64,000 nucleotides of DNA from Tsuneonella aeria (GCF_009827495.1 NZ_WTZA01000001.1:1500001-1564000); one strand, 5' to 3'. Numbered from the stretch's first letter, positions 36,158 to 45,142 are shown. Notes: generated by a model from the sequence alone, not told the origin. Numbers and translations: made by a program.

Positions 36158-36589
36158 ATGCAGAGACACATGAGCTTGCGCCCGTTTCACCTCGCCTTTC
36201 CCGTGCACGATCTGGCCGCCGCCCGCGCGTTTTACATCGGGGTGCTCGGCTGCCGCGAAGGACGCAGCAGCCCGGACTGGATCGACTTCGATTTCTTCGG
36301 CCATCAGATCGTGGCCCATCTCGCCCCCACGCAGCCGCGCGATGCGGCAGTCAATCATGTCGACGGCATGGGCGTACCGGTGCCGCATTTCGGCGTGGTG
36401 CTGACGCCTGAGGCGTTTGACGCGCTCGCCGAGCGGCTGCGCGCTGCGCGGGTCAGGTTTGACGTCGAGCCGACGACCCGGTTCCGCGGCGAACCGGGGG
36501 AACAATCGACGATGTTCTTCCGCGATCCCAGCGGTAACGCGATCGAGATGAAGGCCTTCGCCAGCCTGGGCAGCCTGTTCGCCACGTGA
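36158..36589 (+). CDS. VOC superfamily protein (glyoxalase/dioxygenase fold)
   Basis: A 143-residue protein with two paired beta-alpha-beta-beta-beta units. Potential metal ligands are His in PFHLAFPVHDL, His in VPHFGVVL and Glu in DPSGNAIEMKAF. VOC proteins include glyoxalases, extradiol dioxygenases and drug-binding proteins, and the substrate cannot be assigned. ATG 36158 has GGAG six bases upstream; ATG 36170 is possible. Confidence 0.9.
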   Translation: MQRHMSLRPFHLAFPVHDLAAARAFYIGVLGCREGRSSPDWIDFDFFGHQIVAHLAPTQPRDAAVNHVDGMGVPVPHFGVVLTPEAFDALAERLRAARVRFDVEPTTRFRGEPGEQSTMFFRDPSGNAIEMKAFASLGSLFAT

Positions 36590-36625
36590 TGACGGGGCGG
36601 ACGCCGCCGCCTGCCCCGCTCTCGA

Positions 36626-37516
36626 TCAGAATCCGTCCACGCTTTTGCTGACGAGGATGTTCACCGCCACGCGGCGGTTCTGCGCCTTGCCTTCGGGCGT
36701 GGAATTATCGGCCAGCGGATCGGCTTCGGCCATGCCGGTTGGCGTCAGCATACGATAGGGCTTCCAGCCGCAGGCCTGCTGCAGGTGGTTGACGACGCGG
36801 CTGGCGCGCTTCTCACTCAGTTCCTGATTGATCTCGTACCCGCCGGTGGAGTCGGTGTAGCCAACCACCAGCAGAAGCGCGTTTTCAGTCGTGTTCGCCT
36901 GCGCGGCCGCGGCGCAGAGGTCCGCCTTCGCCGCTTCGGACAGGGCCCACTTGCCGGTGTCGAAGTTGACGTTGGTCGTGCCCTTGATGTTGTACTTGTC
37001 GATATCGGCCATGCGGCCCTTCAGCGCCTCGGTCGCCGCCGTCTGCTCGGCGAAGCCCTGCTCGGTGCCGGTGCGGATCATCGAAGCCGTGCGCAGATCC
37101 TTCGACTTCAATGCGATGCGGCTGGCGACGAGGCCGCCGTTCCACTGCACCGTTTCCACCGTCACCGGCAGCCCGTTAAGCAACGCATCGGCCGCCAGCT
37201 TGCTCCGGCTGAGGCCCAGGAACCCGCCCTTGCCGCGCACTTCTGTGCTGTCGCTGACCAGCACGACCTGTCGCACGCCTTCCTCGCTGGTCACCTGCAG
37301 GCGTTCGGCGCTGCGGGCAGAGATGAAGCCTTCGATCTCGGGCCCATCCGGAAGCCCTGAGAGGTCCGCTGGCGGCTGACCGCTGATGGTGATCGAGGGA
37401 TCGGGATATTGCTGTGCGTCCTGAGCGGACAGGCCGGCAGGTACCGCCGCCACGAGCGGCGCGGCGATTGCGGCGAGTAGCGCCGGTCGGCGCAGACGAA
37501 TGGAATGGGGCTTCAT
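36626..37516 (-). CDS. OmpA family envelope protein
   Basis: A 296-residue exported protein (signal about residues 1-31, ending LSAQ). The first half is a beta-rich domain with EGFISARSAERLQVTSEEG and no recognised family. The C-terminal OmpA domain (about 175-290) contains NVNFDTGKWALSEAAKADL, VGYTDSTGGYEINQELSEKRA and QNRRVAVNI, with the Asp and Arg that bind peptidoglycan diaminopimelate. It probably ties the cell wall to the envelope. AGGAGG lies just before the ATG. Upstream are 236 bases holding a hairpin at 37570-37605. Confidence 0.93.
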   Translation of the reverse strand: MKPHSIRLRRPALLAAIAAPLVAAVPAGLSAQDAQQYPDPSITISGQPPADLSGLPDGPEIEGFISARSAERLQVTSEEGVRQVVLVSDSTEVRGKGGFLGLSRSKLAADALLNGLPVTVETVQWNGGLVASRIALKSKDLRTASMIRTGTEQGFAEQTAATEALKGRMADIDKYNIKGTTNVNFDTGKWALSEAAKADLCAAAAQANTTENALLLVVGYTDSTGGYEINQELSEKRASRVVNHLQQACGWKPYRMLTPTGMAEADPLADNSTPEGKAQNRRVAVNILVSKSVDGF

Positions 37517-37569
37517 GCAAGATCCTCCTGAAATGCGGTTCCGCGCGGCCGTGCCCCCTTCGGCGCGCA

Positions 37570-37605
37570 GCGGTGTGCTCCGATGCGAACGCGCCGGAGC
37601 ACCGC
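37570..37605 (-). other. Inverted repeat upstream of the OmpA-like gene
   Basis: Arms 37570-37582 and 37595-37605 pair over 11 bases with a two-base bulge and a 12-base loop. It lies 54-89 bases before the OmpA-like start codon and could be a leader structure. It has no U tract and does not look like a terminator. A TAGGCC at about 37614-37619 on the minus strand could be a -10, but I see no matching -35. Confidence 0.4.
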
Positions 37606-37752
37606 GGGGTGGTCAGGCCTACCTGTCCGCCAGATTAACGAACCTACTCAATCCCTGGGTGCGAGGGCGGCTTGCGCGTTCCGTGCGATGAAGCGTTTGC
37701 GTGCGGTGCCCGCCAGGCGAACGCCGAATCGCACTCAGGTTGCGCAGTCCTC

Positions 37753-38409
37753 TTAGCTTTCCGCGTCGGCAAGCACTGCCGCGCGTAGCTCTGCCACGCC
37801 CATGCCCTTCTCGCTTGACGTCACATGCACCTGGGGAAAGGCGGCGGTGCGTTTGCGGGCTTCTGCCTCGGTCGCCGCGTGCACGGCGGCAAGCTCGGAC
37901 GCCTTGATCTTGTCCGCCTTGGTAAGGACGAGGCGATAGCCGACAGCCGCTTCGTCCAGCAGCTTCATCATGTCGCGGTCCACGTCCTTCACCCCGTGGC
38001 GGCTGTCGATCAGTACCAGCGTGCGCTTCAGCACTTGCCGGCCGCGCAGGAAGTCGCGCACCAGCATCTTCCACCGCTCGACGACCTTGATCGGCGCCTT
38101 GGCGAAGCCGTAGCCGGGCATGTCCACCAGCCGCAGAGCCAGCGGCTCGCCCACCTCGAAGAAGTTCAGCTCCTGCGTCCGCCCCGGCGTGACGGAGGCG
38201 CGCGCCAGGCTTTTGCGGCCCGTGAGTGCGTTGAGTAGCGAACTCTTGCCCACATTGGACCGCCCGGCGAAGGCGATTTCGGGGACGACCGGGTCGGGCA
38301 GGAACTTGAGCTGAGGGGCCGAGAGCAGGAACTCCACCCGCCCCGTCAGCAGCTTGCGCGCGCGCTCGGAAAGTTCGGCAAGCTCGTCGTCGCCCGTGTC
38401 CTCGCTCAC
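37753..38409 (-). CDS. engB: Ribosome biogenesis GTPase EngB/YsxC
   Basis: A 218-residue GTPase needed for 50S assembly. G1 GRSNVGKSS, G3 DMPGYG and G4 TKAD are present, and the family feature VTPGRTQELNFFEV is the switch I region. GTG 38409 overlaps the yidC stop (GTGA) and is the family-consistent start. It is the last gene of rpmH-rnpA-yidD-yidC-engB. Confidence 0.96.
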   Translation of the reverse strand: MSEDTGDDELAELSERARKLLTGRVEFLLSAPQLKFLPDPVVPEIAFAGRSNVGKSSLLNALTGRKSLARASVTPGRTQELNFFEVGEPLALRLVDMPGYGFAKAPIKVVERWKMLVRDFLRGRQVLKRTLVLIDSRHGVKDVDRDMMKLLDEAAVGYRLVLTKADKIKASELAAVHAATEAEARKRTAAFPQVHVTSSEKGMGVAELRAAVLADAES

Positions 38410-40169
38410 CCCTTCACCTTGGCATCGCGGGCCGTTTCCCGTTCGCGATCTTCCTTGTCCTTCACCGCCTGCGCGCGCAGCTGCGGGTGCTTGGAATAGA
38501 GGTAGCTCTGCTGCGCCAGGGTCAGCAGGTTGTTGGTGATCCAGTAGATCAGCAGGCCCGCGGCGAACGGCGCCATCACGAACATCAGGATCCACGGCAT
38601 GAACTGGAACATCTGCTGCTGGATGGGGTCGGCCGCGGGCGGGTTGAGGCGGAAGGTCGCCCACATGGATATGCCCAGCAGGATTGCGAGCACGCCGATG
38701 GCGAGGAACCCGGGCGGGGTGAACGGCAACAGGCCGAACAGGTTGAGTACATGCGCCGGATCGGGGGCCGAAAGGTCCTGGATCCACAGCGCGAACGGCT
38801 TGTGCCGCATCTCGATGCCGACCATCAGGACCTTGTACAGGCCGTAGAAGATCGGAATCTGCAGCAGGATCGGCAGGCACCCGGCCAGCGGGTTGACGCC
38901 TTCCGACTTGTAGAGCGCCATGATTTCCTGCTGCGCCTTGGGCTTGTCGTCCTTGTAGCGTTCCTGGATCGCCTTCATTTTCGGCTGGATCGCACGCATC
39001 GCAGCCATGCTGGCGAACTGCTTCTGCGCGATGGGGAACATGACCGCGCGCACGATCACCGTCAGCAGGATGATCGCCAGGCCAAAATTGTGCACCAGGT
39101 CATACAGGACGCGCAGCAGCCACAGGATCGGCTTTTCGACAATGCCGAACCAGCCCCAGTCGATCGCGTTGACGAACTGCGGGATGCCGGCCGATTCGTA
39201 TTCCGCGAGGATCGTGCTTTCCTTCGCCCCGGCGAAGAGCCGGGTGACGCGCGCGATCTGGCGGCCCGACGGCACGGTAACCGGGTCGTAGATGACGTCC
39301 GCCCGCACGGTATCGCCGCCCGCTGCGCGGAAATCAGCGTCGACCCCGGTGCCGGTCTGCGGAATGAGCGCCGACAGCCAGTAGATGTCAGTGAAGCCGA
39401 GCCAGCGCGCGCTGCCTTCCGGAGAAACACGGCCAGCTTCGGTCACGTCGGAATAATCGGTGCTGAAATCGACCCCCTCGCCGAAGTAGCCGATCGGGCC
39501 GGAATGCATCGTCCACTGATCGAGGCTGGCGGTGGCGCTGGTCCGGTTGATGAGCGCATATGGCCGCACCACGATCGGCCCGCCGCCGCGGTTGGCCACC
39601 GTCTGCTTGGCAGTGATGAGGTACTTTTCATCGACGGTGAGTTCGATCCCGAAGCGCTGGCCCTGGCCGTTGTCCCAAGTAAGGGTGACCGGTTTGCCGG
39701 GGGCAAGCGGACCGCCGGTCGCCTGCCATGCAGTGCGCGCATCGGGCACCCTGACCCCTTCGCCCACCCAGCCAAACTGCGCGAAGTGCTGCGCCGGCGT
39801 CCCAAGCGGACTGAACAGGCGCACCGGGCCGGAATCCCTGTCCACTTCTTGCCGGTGCCCCGTCAGCGTCAGATCGTCGATCCGCGCGCCAATCAGGTCG
39901 ATGGAGCCCGCAATCGCGGGAGCCGCAATTGCGACGCGCTGCGGACTGGCGAGGGCGGTGCGCAAGTCGCGCCGCTCCGCCGCCATCGCGGCCGGATCCG
40001 TCAATCCACCTTCGCGGGTATGCCTGGGCGCGGTGGCGGGCGTCGCCGCCTGGTCGCGACGCACTTCTTCGACCGGCTGGGGATAGAACCAATTGATGCC
40101 GGCTTCCCAGCCGAACAGCAGCAGGCCGCACAGGAGCACGGCGAGGAGAAGGTTGCGCTGGTTGTGCAA
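38406..40169 (-). CDS. yidC: Membrane protein insertase YidC
   Basis: A 587-residue insertase. It has a first transmembrane helix (LLLAVLLCGLLLFGWEA), a large periplasmic beta domain (about residues 45-340) and the conserved five-helix core starting near NFGLAIILLTVIVRAVMFPI. The hydrophilic groove Arg lies in TVIVRA, and the cytoplasmic loop is QPKMKAIQERYKDDKPKAQQEIMALY. The charged C-terminus binds ribosomes. It inserts inner-membrane proteins with or without SecYEG. It is coupled to engB and follows yidD by 54 bases. Confidence 0.97.
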   Translation of the reverse strand: MHNQRNLLLAVLLCGLLLFGWEAGINWFYPQPVEEVRRDQAATPATAPRHTREGGLTDPAAMAAERRDLRTALASPQRVAIAAPAIAGSIDLIGARIDDLTLTGHRQEVDRDSGPVRLFSPLGTPAQHFAQFGWVGEGVRVPDARTAWQATGGPLAPGKPVTLTWDNGQGQRFGIELTVDEKYLITAKQTVANRGGGPIVVRPYALINRTSATASLDQWTMHSGPIGYFGEGVDFSTDYSDVTEAGRVSPEGSARWLGFTDIYWLSALIPQTGTGVDADFRAAGGDTVRADVIYDPVTVPSGRQIARVTRLFAGAKESTILAEYESAGIPQFVNAIDWGWFGIVEKPILWLLRVLYDLVHNFGLAIILLTVIVRAVMFPIAQKQFASMAAMRAIQPKMKAIQERYKDDKPKAQQEIMALYKSEGVNPLAGCLPILLQIPIFYGLYKVLMVGIEMRHKPFALWIQDLSAPDPAHVLNLFGLLPFTPPGFLAIGVLAILLGISMWATFRLNPPAADPIQQQMFQFMPWILMFVMAPFAAGLLIYWITNNLLTLAQQSYLYSKHPQLRAQAVKDKEDRERETARDAKVKG

Positions 40170-40223
40170 GGAAAGTCGATCCCGGTTCGTTTAAGCGTGT
40201 GGTCAAGGAAGTTCGTCTGGTGG

Positions 40224-40433
40224 TCAGGGCACCGGGTCGTAGCCGTGCCCGCCCCAGGGGTGGCAGCGCATTATACGTTTCGCCGCGATCCATCCACCCT
40301 TCAATGCGCCGTGCTTCCCCAGAGCCTCGATCGCATATTCGGAACACGAGGGAGCATAGCGGCAGGACGGCGGGAGTACCCGGCTAGGCCCCCACTGCCA
40401 CGCGCGCGCGACGAAAATCAGCGCCCGTCTCAT
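40224..40433 (-). CDS. yidD: Membrane protein insertion efficiency factor YidD
   Basis: A 69-residue protein with the diagnostic core [25 protein letters not shown] and the C-terminal [14 protein letters not shown]. An amphipathic N-terminal helix anchors it to the inner membrane near YidC. Its start overlaps the rnpA stop as ATGA. Confidence 0.96.
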   Translation of the reverse strand: MRRALIFVARAWQWGPSRVLPPSCRYAPSCSEYAIEALGKHGALKGGWIAAKRIMRCHPWGGHGYDPVP

Positions 40434-40792
40434 GCCCGCTTCCGGCGGCGCGGAGGATCGCCCTTCCCCGCCGCGGCACGCGCCAGCGCGGCAGCGAGCT
40501 CTTCGGAAAGTTTGCCGAAATCGCGCTCCACCCCGCCATCGCGGCCAATCAGCACGTGATCGTGATCGGCAAGGCCGGCATCCGGCAACTGGGTGCGCAA
40601 GAGTTCGCGAAAGCGGCGCTTCATTCGATTGCGGACCACCGCGTTGCCGATCTTCTTGGTGACAGTGACCCCGAAACGCTTGCCGCGGCCGCCGTTGGGA
40701 TGCGCGAGCAACACGAACCCCGGCCGTGCGACCCGCAGGCCGCGATTCGCCGCGAGAAAATCGGCCCGCTTGCGGATGGTCTCAACGCTCAT
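40430..40792 (-). CDS. rnpA: Ribonuclease P protein component
   Basis: A 120-residue basic protein that assists the RNase P RNA in cutting tRNA leaders. The RNR motif is in [24 protein letters not shown] 40792 fits the start [11 protein letters not shown]; a TTG one codon upstream is less likely. The C-terminus is arginine-rich. It follows rpmH after 163 bases that include a terminator-like hairpin. Confidence 0.95.
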   Translation of the reverse strand: MSVETIRKRADFLAANRGLRVARPGFVLLAHPNGGRGKRFGVTVTKKIGNAVVRNRMKRRFRELLRTQLPDAGLADHDHVLIGRDGGVERDFGKLSEELAAALARAAAGKGDPPRRRKRA

Positions 40793-40842
40793 CAAAGGCG
40801 ATATAGAGAACTAACACACCGCATGGAAGGTGCACATGGAAA

Positions 40843-40865
40843 CGGGCTCCCGATCGGGGAGCCCG
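40843..40865 (-). terminator. Terminator-like hairpin between rpmH and rnpA
   Basis: Perfect 9-base arms (40843-40851 and 40857-40865) with a 5-base loop, followed on the minus strand by GTTTCC. The U tract is short, so partial termination that lowers rnpA relative to rpmH is more likely than a full stop. Confidence 0.55.
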
Positions 40866-40955
40866 CGATGCCGTCCGACGTCTGCTTCAGCCCGAAGGCG
40901 AGGCAGGAGAGTGGCGGCGAGAGCGGACGCGCGGCGGCGCGTCCGATGAGACCTG

Positions 40956-41090
40956 TCAGGCGCAGAGCTTCTTGCGACCGCGAGCGCGGCGTGCCCGCAG
41001 GACCTTGCGGCCGCCGGGAGTCGCCTTGCGGGCGAAGAAGCCGTGGCGACGGGCGCGCACGAGATTGCTGGGCTGGAACGTCCGCTTCAT
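40956..41090 (-). CDS. rpmH: 50S ribosomal protein L34
   Basis: A 44-residue basic protein read directly from the sequence: it starts [19 protein letters not shown], continues [19 protein letters not shown] and ends RKKLCA. This is the standard bacterial L34, a late-binding 50S protein. GAGGATCC precedes the ATG as ribosome site. It heads the rpmH-rnpA-yidD-yidC-engB run. A terminator-like hairpin lies only 24 bases upstream of the start codon. Confidence 0.97.
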   Translation of the reverse strand: MKRTFQPSNLVRARRHGFFARKATPGGRKVLRARRARGRKKLCA

Positions 41091-41113
41091 CGGATCCTCG
41101 GTATCTCTCAAAC

Positions 41114-41157
41114 GAAAAAGGGGCGACCCGCACAGCCCGAAAGGCTCGGCAGTCGCC
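41114..41157 (-). terminator. Terminator-like hairpin immediately upstream of rpmH
   Basis: On the minus strand, outer arms GGCGAC (41127-41122) and GTCGCC (41157-41152) enclose an inner AGCC/GGCT stem, followed by CCTTTTT. It looks like an intrinsic terminator for the ClpP-like gene ending at 41173. The rpmH ATG is only 24 bases further on and a plausible rpmH promoter lies upstream of the hairpin, so it may instead act as an attenuator in the rpmH leader. Confidence 0.6.
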
Positions 41158-41169
41158 GTCAGGGGCGCG

Positions 41170-41198
41170 CAACTATGGGAAGCCGGGGTTCAAGTCAA
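41170..41198 (-). promoter_or_regulatory. Putative rpmH promoter inside the end of the upstream gene
   Basis: On the minus strand TTGACT (41198-41193), 17 bases, TAGTTG (41175-41170), followed by CGCGCC as at rpsT. It overlaps the last codons of the ClpP-like gene. If used, transcripts would run through the 41157-41114 hairpin before rpmH. Confidence 0.4.
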
Positions 41199-41892
41199 GC
41201 TGGGCCATCGCACGCGCACTCTCATCTGCCGCGAGAGGTGCGGCGTCACCCGGCGCATCGGAGATCCACGCGCGCATTTCATTCGCCGTCAGCCATCGTG
41301 CGTCGGCGTTGGCCACGGCGTTGGTCATTGCATAGAACGCCTGGGGATGCGCAAGGCCCATTTCGCGGTAGTAATCGAGGTAAGCGCGATTGGCGGGCGA
41401 ATCGGCGGCAAAGTCCTCCGGCTCGCGACCGTCGCTATCGCGCCAGGCGTGGACTGCGAACTCTGCCCCGTCTGCGATCGAGCGCGTCCGTCCTGCTAGG
41501 AACAACTCCACTGCGCCCGACCGCACCGAACCGTTCGCCGGCACGTGAGTGGAAAGGCCCGCGGCACGAATCATTCGCCCCAGGCTCAGGTTCGCAGCAT
41601 CGTTATCCGTGCCGGGGCACTCCACCATCTCGATTACGGCGATGCCCGGGTTGTCGCGGAGCATGGCTGCGAAGGCCTGCGGGCTTGCGCCATCGGTCGC
41701 ATCGACCAGCGCCGCGCGACGCCCGTCGAGCACGCGGAAAGGTCCATAGGCCGCGCCGTTGACTACGGCTTCGGCTTTATCAGCGTACTCGGTAAACTCC
41801 GTGGCCGACACCATATACCGCGACTGCGCGGCGCCAGGCACGGTGTACGCGACTCCGGTGGACAGCAGCAGGGCGGCAGCAAGGATGCGCAT
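41173..41892 (-). CDS. Secreted ClpP-like (COG3904-type) protein
   Basis: A 239-residue protein with a signal peptide ([22 protein letters not shown]). The middle reads [33 protein letters not shown], then AEFAVHAW, which resembles COG3904 periplasmic proteins of the ClpP/crotonase fold. A serine (RSGAV) and a histidine sit where catalytic residues are expected, but the usual S/PGG strand is replaced by [10 protein letters not shown]. Activity is uncertain. ATG 41892 gives the signal peptide; the longer frame adds 13 residues. Confidence 0.7.
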   Translation of the reverse strand: MRILAAALLLSTGVAYTVPGAAQSRYMVSATEFTEYADKAEAVVNGAAYGPFRVLDGRRAALVDATDGASPQAFAAMLRDNPGIAVIEMVECPGTDNDAANLSLGRMIRAAGLSTHVPANGSVRSGAVELFLAGRTRSIADGAEFAVHAWRDSDGREPEDFAADSPANRAYLDYYREMGLAHPQAFYAMTNAVANADARWLTANEMRAWISDAPGDAAPLAADESARAMAQLDLNPGFP

Positions 41893-42040
41893 CAGGGCAA
41901 AATCGCGTCCGCGTGCTTGCCAAATCGCCAACCGCTATGCTTGCGGAAACGTTCATCATTCCAGCAGCCGCCACTCGACTTGCTGGCCGATTGCGGCCAC
42001 AAGCAGCGCGGCTGCACAGGGATGCGGCGCAGGGGGTTTC

Positions 42041-43549
42041 ATGGTCGCACTGGTCCGGACGGTGGCCTATCTGGGGCTGGAGGCGCGGGCCGTTGAGGTG
42101 CAGTGCCAGGTGGCCCCCGGCCTGCCTCGCTTCACCCTGGTCGGGCTACCAGACAAGGCGGTGGGCGAAAGCAAGGAACGGGTGCAAGCGGCGCTGTCGG
42201 CCATGGGCCTGTCGCTCCCGCCCAAGCGGATCACCATAAACCTTTCGCCGGCGGACCTGCCCAAGGAAGGCAGCCATTTCGATCTGCCGATCGCGCTCGC
42301 CCTTCTGGCGGCGATGGGCGTGACCGATAGTGAACAACTCGGTGATTGGATCGCGGTCGGGGAACTGGCGCTCGACGGTCGCGTCGCGCCATCGCCGGGC
42401 GTCCTTCTGGCCGCGCTGCACGCCAGCCAGGCGGAAGCCGGTCTGATCTGCCCCGCCGCGCAAGGCAGCGAGGCACGGTGGGCGAGCGGCGTGCCGGTTC
42501 TCGCCGCACCCGACCTCGTCAGCCTGCTCAACCACCTGAAAGGTACGCAGCACCTGCCTGACCCGCCGCCCGGCGAAGTGGAGGAGCCCGGCTACGGACC
42601 GGACTTGCGCCAGGTGACGGGCCAGGAAACTGCCAAGCGCGCGCTGGAGATCGCGGCCGCCGGGGGTCACAACCTGTTGATGAGCGGACCGCCAGGCGCA
42701 GGCAAGTCTCTGATGGCGAGCTGTCTTCCCGGCATCCTGCCCCCGCTCACGCCCGCCGAGGCGCTGGAAACGAGCATGGTCGCCTCCGTCGCCGGCCTCA
42801 TGGAAGGTGGCAAGATCAGTCGTGTGCGGCCCTTCCGCGCGCCGCATCACTCTGCGAGCATAGCCGCGTTGACCGGCGGAGGCCTCCGCGTGCGGCCGGG
42901 TGAGGTCAGTCTGGCGCATCTCGGCGTGCTGTTTCTTGACGAACTGCCGGAGTTTCAGCGCGCCGTGCTCGATTCGCTGCGCCAGCCGCTGGAGACGGGC
43001 AAAGTCGACGTTGCCCGCGCAAACGCGCACGTCACCTTCCCCGCGCGAGTGCAGCTCATCGCGGCGATGAACCCGTGCCGATGCGGCCACCTTGGCGATC
43101 CGGCACTCGCCTGCAGCCGCGCCCCACGATGCGCCGCCGACTACCAGAGCAAGGTGTCGGGTCCGATGCTCGACCGGATCGATCTCCACGTTGACGTCGA
43201 TCCTGTTAGCGCGGCCGACCTGGCGCTTCCCCCGCCTGCGGAAGGGAGCGCGGAGGTCGCAGCGCGGGTGGCGGCGGCGCGGGCGATCCAGACCGCACGC
43301 TCGGACGAGACCGGTGCCCGTACCAATGCCGAGCTCGATGGCGCGCCGCTCGAACGCTTCGCCACTCCCGACGAGCCGGGCCGCAAGCTGCTGATGCAGG
43401 CGGCCGAGGCGATGCGGCTATCGGCGCGCGGATATACGCGGATGCTGCGCGTGGCCCGCACGATCGCGGACCTCGCGGGCGTGGACCGGATCGGGCGCAT
43501 CCATGTGGCGGAAGCGCTCAGCTATCGGCGGCAGGCCCCGCGCGCCTGA
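42041..43549 (+). CDS. comM: YifB/ComM family Mg-chelatase-like AAA protein
   Basis: A 502-residue protein of three parts: an N-terminal Lon-protease-like domain (VGLPDKAVGESKERVQAAL and SPADLPKEGSHFDLPIALAL), a Mg-chelatase AAA core (Walker A SGPPGAGKSLMASCLPGI; Walker B VLFLDELPEF; the metal-binding MNPCRCGHLGD) and a C-terminal helical domain. ComM is a hexameric helicase that extends branch migration during integration of transformed DNA. GGGGG lies four bases before ATG 42041. The equivalence to ComM is by family only. Confidence 0.94.
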   Translation: MVALVRTVAYLGLEARAVEVQCQVAPGLPRFTLVGLPDKAVGESKERVQAALSAMGLSLPPKRITINLSPADLPKEGSHFDLPIALALLAAMGVTDSEQLGDWIAVGELALDGRVAPSPGVLLAALHASQAEAGLICPAAQGSEARWASGVPVLAAPDLVSLLNHLKGTQHLPDPPPGEVEEPGYGPDLRQVTGQETAKRALEIAAAGGHNLLMSGPPGAGKSLMASCLPGILPPLTPAEALETSMVASVAGLMEGGKISRVRPFRAPHHSASIAALTGGGLRVRPGEVSLAHLGVLFLDELPEFQRAVLDSLRQPLETGKVDVARANAHVTFPARVQLIAAMNPCRCGHLGDPALACSRAPRCAADYQSKVSGPMLDRIDLHVDVDPVSAADLALPPPAEGSAEVAARVAAARAIQTARSDETGARTNAELDGAPLERFATPDEPGRKLLMQAAEAMRLSARGYTRMLRVARTIADLAGVDRIGRIHVAEALSYRRQAPRA

Positions 43550-43632
43550 GTGCCGGTGGCCCGCGCCGGGTGGCCTTGATCCCCCCGCGTGAGTAAGGCG
43601 AGCCTCCGCGCACGCACGCGCCCCAACGCCCG

Positions 43633-44466
43633 ATGGACGCCATGACCAGCGCTTACGCCAAGACGCGCGGTATTCGCCGCAGCGCTGCCGACCATCTCGC
43701 CCGCTTCGACGTTCGCTGGCCCGGGGTCCGCCGCCGCGCCGGGGGCATGGCACTCGCGCTGGCGCTCGAATGCGGTCTCCTGCTCCTTCTATTGACATTG
43801 GGCCATTCGGTTGCAGGCGATGACGATGGCCGGGATACGCTGACGACGGTCTCCTTCGCCCCCGAGGCCGTGCCGGTCGACAGATCGAAGCCGCAGCCGC
43901 AACCAGCCGAGGAGGCCGAATCACTGTCAAGCGCTTTGCCGCCGGCCCCCGCCATGCCCCAGCGCCCGCCGCCGCTTCTGGCGCCGACCTTTCCGGCGCC
44001 GATCGAGACGCCGGAGATGTCACCGGCCGCCCCCCTCGCGAAGAGCGAGCCCACGCCGCCCGCCAGCGGCAAGGCGCGCGCGGTGATCCGCGACGACATG
44101 GCCGGTCCGATGGGCCCGCCGAACACGGGTTATCCGGGCGATTCGCAGCGGATCGCCGGCGGCGGACCTGACGGAGAGCCCCTCTACGCGGCCCGCTGGT
44201 ACCGCGAACCCTATCCCGAAGAGTTGCGCGGCTACCTGTCCACCGCCAGCGGTCCGGGCTGGGCATTAATCAACTGCAAGACCGCGAGCGGCTTCCGCGT
44301 GGAGCAGTGCGTGCTGGTGGACGAGTACCCCGAAGGCTCGGGCATGGGCCGGGCCGTGCTGGGCGCGGCATGGCAGTTCAAGGTGCATCCGCCGCAGGTC
44401 GGCGGAAGGGCGATGGTGGGCGAATGGGTGCGCATCCGCATCACTTACGAAGAACGTCGGAATTAG
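43633..44466 (+). CDS. TonB-like envelope protein
   Basis: A 277-residue protein with TonB architecture: a short cytoplasmic start, one transmembrane helix (about residues 37-56, GMALALALECGLLLLLLTLG) and a proline-rich periplasmic spacer (about 80-150). The C-terminal domain (about 185-275) has YPEELRGYLSTASGPGWALINCKTASGFRVEQC and WQFKVHPPQVGG, which resembles the TonB C-terminus. No exbB or exbD gene is nearby. Energy transduction is therefore an inference, and it could be a TonB-domain protein with another role. Confidence 0.75.
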   Translation: MDAMTSAYAKTRGIRRSAADHLARFDVRWPGVRRRAGGMALALALECGLLLLLLTLGHSVAGDDDGRDTLTTVSFAPEAVPVDRSKPQPQPAEEAESLSSALPPAPAMPQRPPPLLAPTFPAPIETPEMSPAAPLAKSEPTPPASGKARAVIRDDMAGPMGPPNTGYPGDSQRIAGGGPDGEPLYAARWYREPYPEELRGYLSTASGPGWALINCKTASGFRVEQCVLVDEYPEGSGMGRAVLGAAWQFKVHPPQVGGRAMVGEWVRIRITYEERRN

Positions 44467-44568
44467 CCTTCGACACCTCCGGTAGCTTCGGCACTCCGGC
44501 AACGTGAGGCGCACCGCGCCGACGCGCGAAAGAGAATCTAGCGCTCGTCCGGTTCTCCGGCGGGGCGG

Positions 44569-45123
44569 TCAGCGGGCGGCGGCGATGCGCGGCTTCGCGG
44601 CGGCATCGTCACGGCGCACGCGGTCGAACCCATCTGCCGGCGTCGCCCTGCTCCCGTCCGCGCGGCAGCCTTCGTCGGCACGGTCCACGAAGCGCAGATC
44701 CTTGGGGCCGAGCACTCTGCCATCGTGCGAAGTTATCGCGACAGGCCCAATCGCCAGCCGGTCCTGCTCGTCCACCAGCACCGGGTTCTCGTTCGCTCCG
44801 AGACCGTACTTCTGACCCCATTGGCGCAAGGCGATCATCGCCGGAAGCAGATCGAACCCTTTTTCGGTCAGGCGATATTCGATCCGTCGGCGATCGTCAG
44901 CGCAAGGTTGCCGGTCGAGGATGCCGTGCTCCACCAGCTTGGCGAGACGGTTCGACAGGATGTTCCGCGCGATACCCAGCTCGCACAGGAATTCCTCGAA
45001 ATGGTAGAGGCCGTTGAAGCTCGCACGCAGGATCATGAATGACCAGCGTTCGCCCATCACCTCGAGCGCTTCCGGCAGGCCGCAGGCGGTGAGTTCCCTC
45101 AACGGTTCACGAATTTTGTCCAT
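44569..45123 (-). CDS. HxlR family transcriptional regulator
   Basis: A 184-residue winged-helix protein: CGLPEALEVMGERWSFMILRASFNG, then HFEEFLCELGIARNILSNRLAKLVEHGIL and RIEYRLTEKGFDLLP form the HxlR DNA-binding domain. A charged tail of about 60 residues (after 130) is longer than the typical 110-residue HxlR protein. The first cysteine of the domain is present, the residue used by redox-sensing members. It is divergent from a small secreted CC_3452 protein, which it may control along with itself. Confidence 0.92.
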   Translation of the reverse strand: MDKIREPLRELTACGLPEALEVMGERWSFMILRASFNGLYHFEEFLCELGIARNILSNRLAKLVEHGILDRQPCADDRRRIEYRLTEKGFDLLPAMIALRQWGQKYGLGANENPVLVDEQDRLAIGPVAITSHDGRVLGPKDLRFVDRADEGCRADGSRATPADGFDRVRRDDAAAKPRIAAAR

Positions 45124-45142
45124 TCAGTCCTCTTCGACGTGG

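Noticed and set aside
38487..40559. A 690-codon open frame antisense to yidC, yidD and rnpA
   Set aside because: It spans three certain genes, has no domain signature and reflects third-position GC bias.
43633..44466. Complete TonB system
   Set aside because: The TonB-like protein stands alone, with no exbB or exbD gene and no TonB-dependent receptor in the window, so I did not call a transport system.
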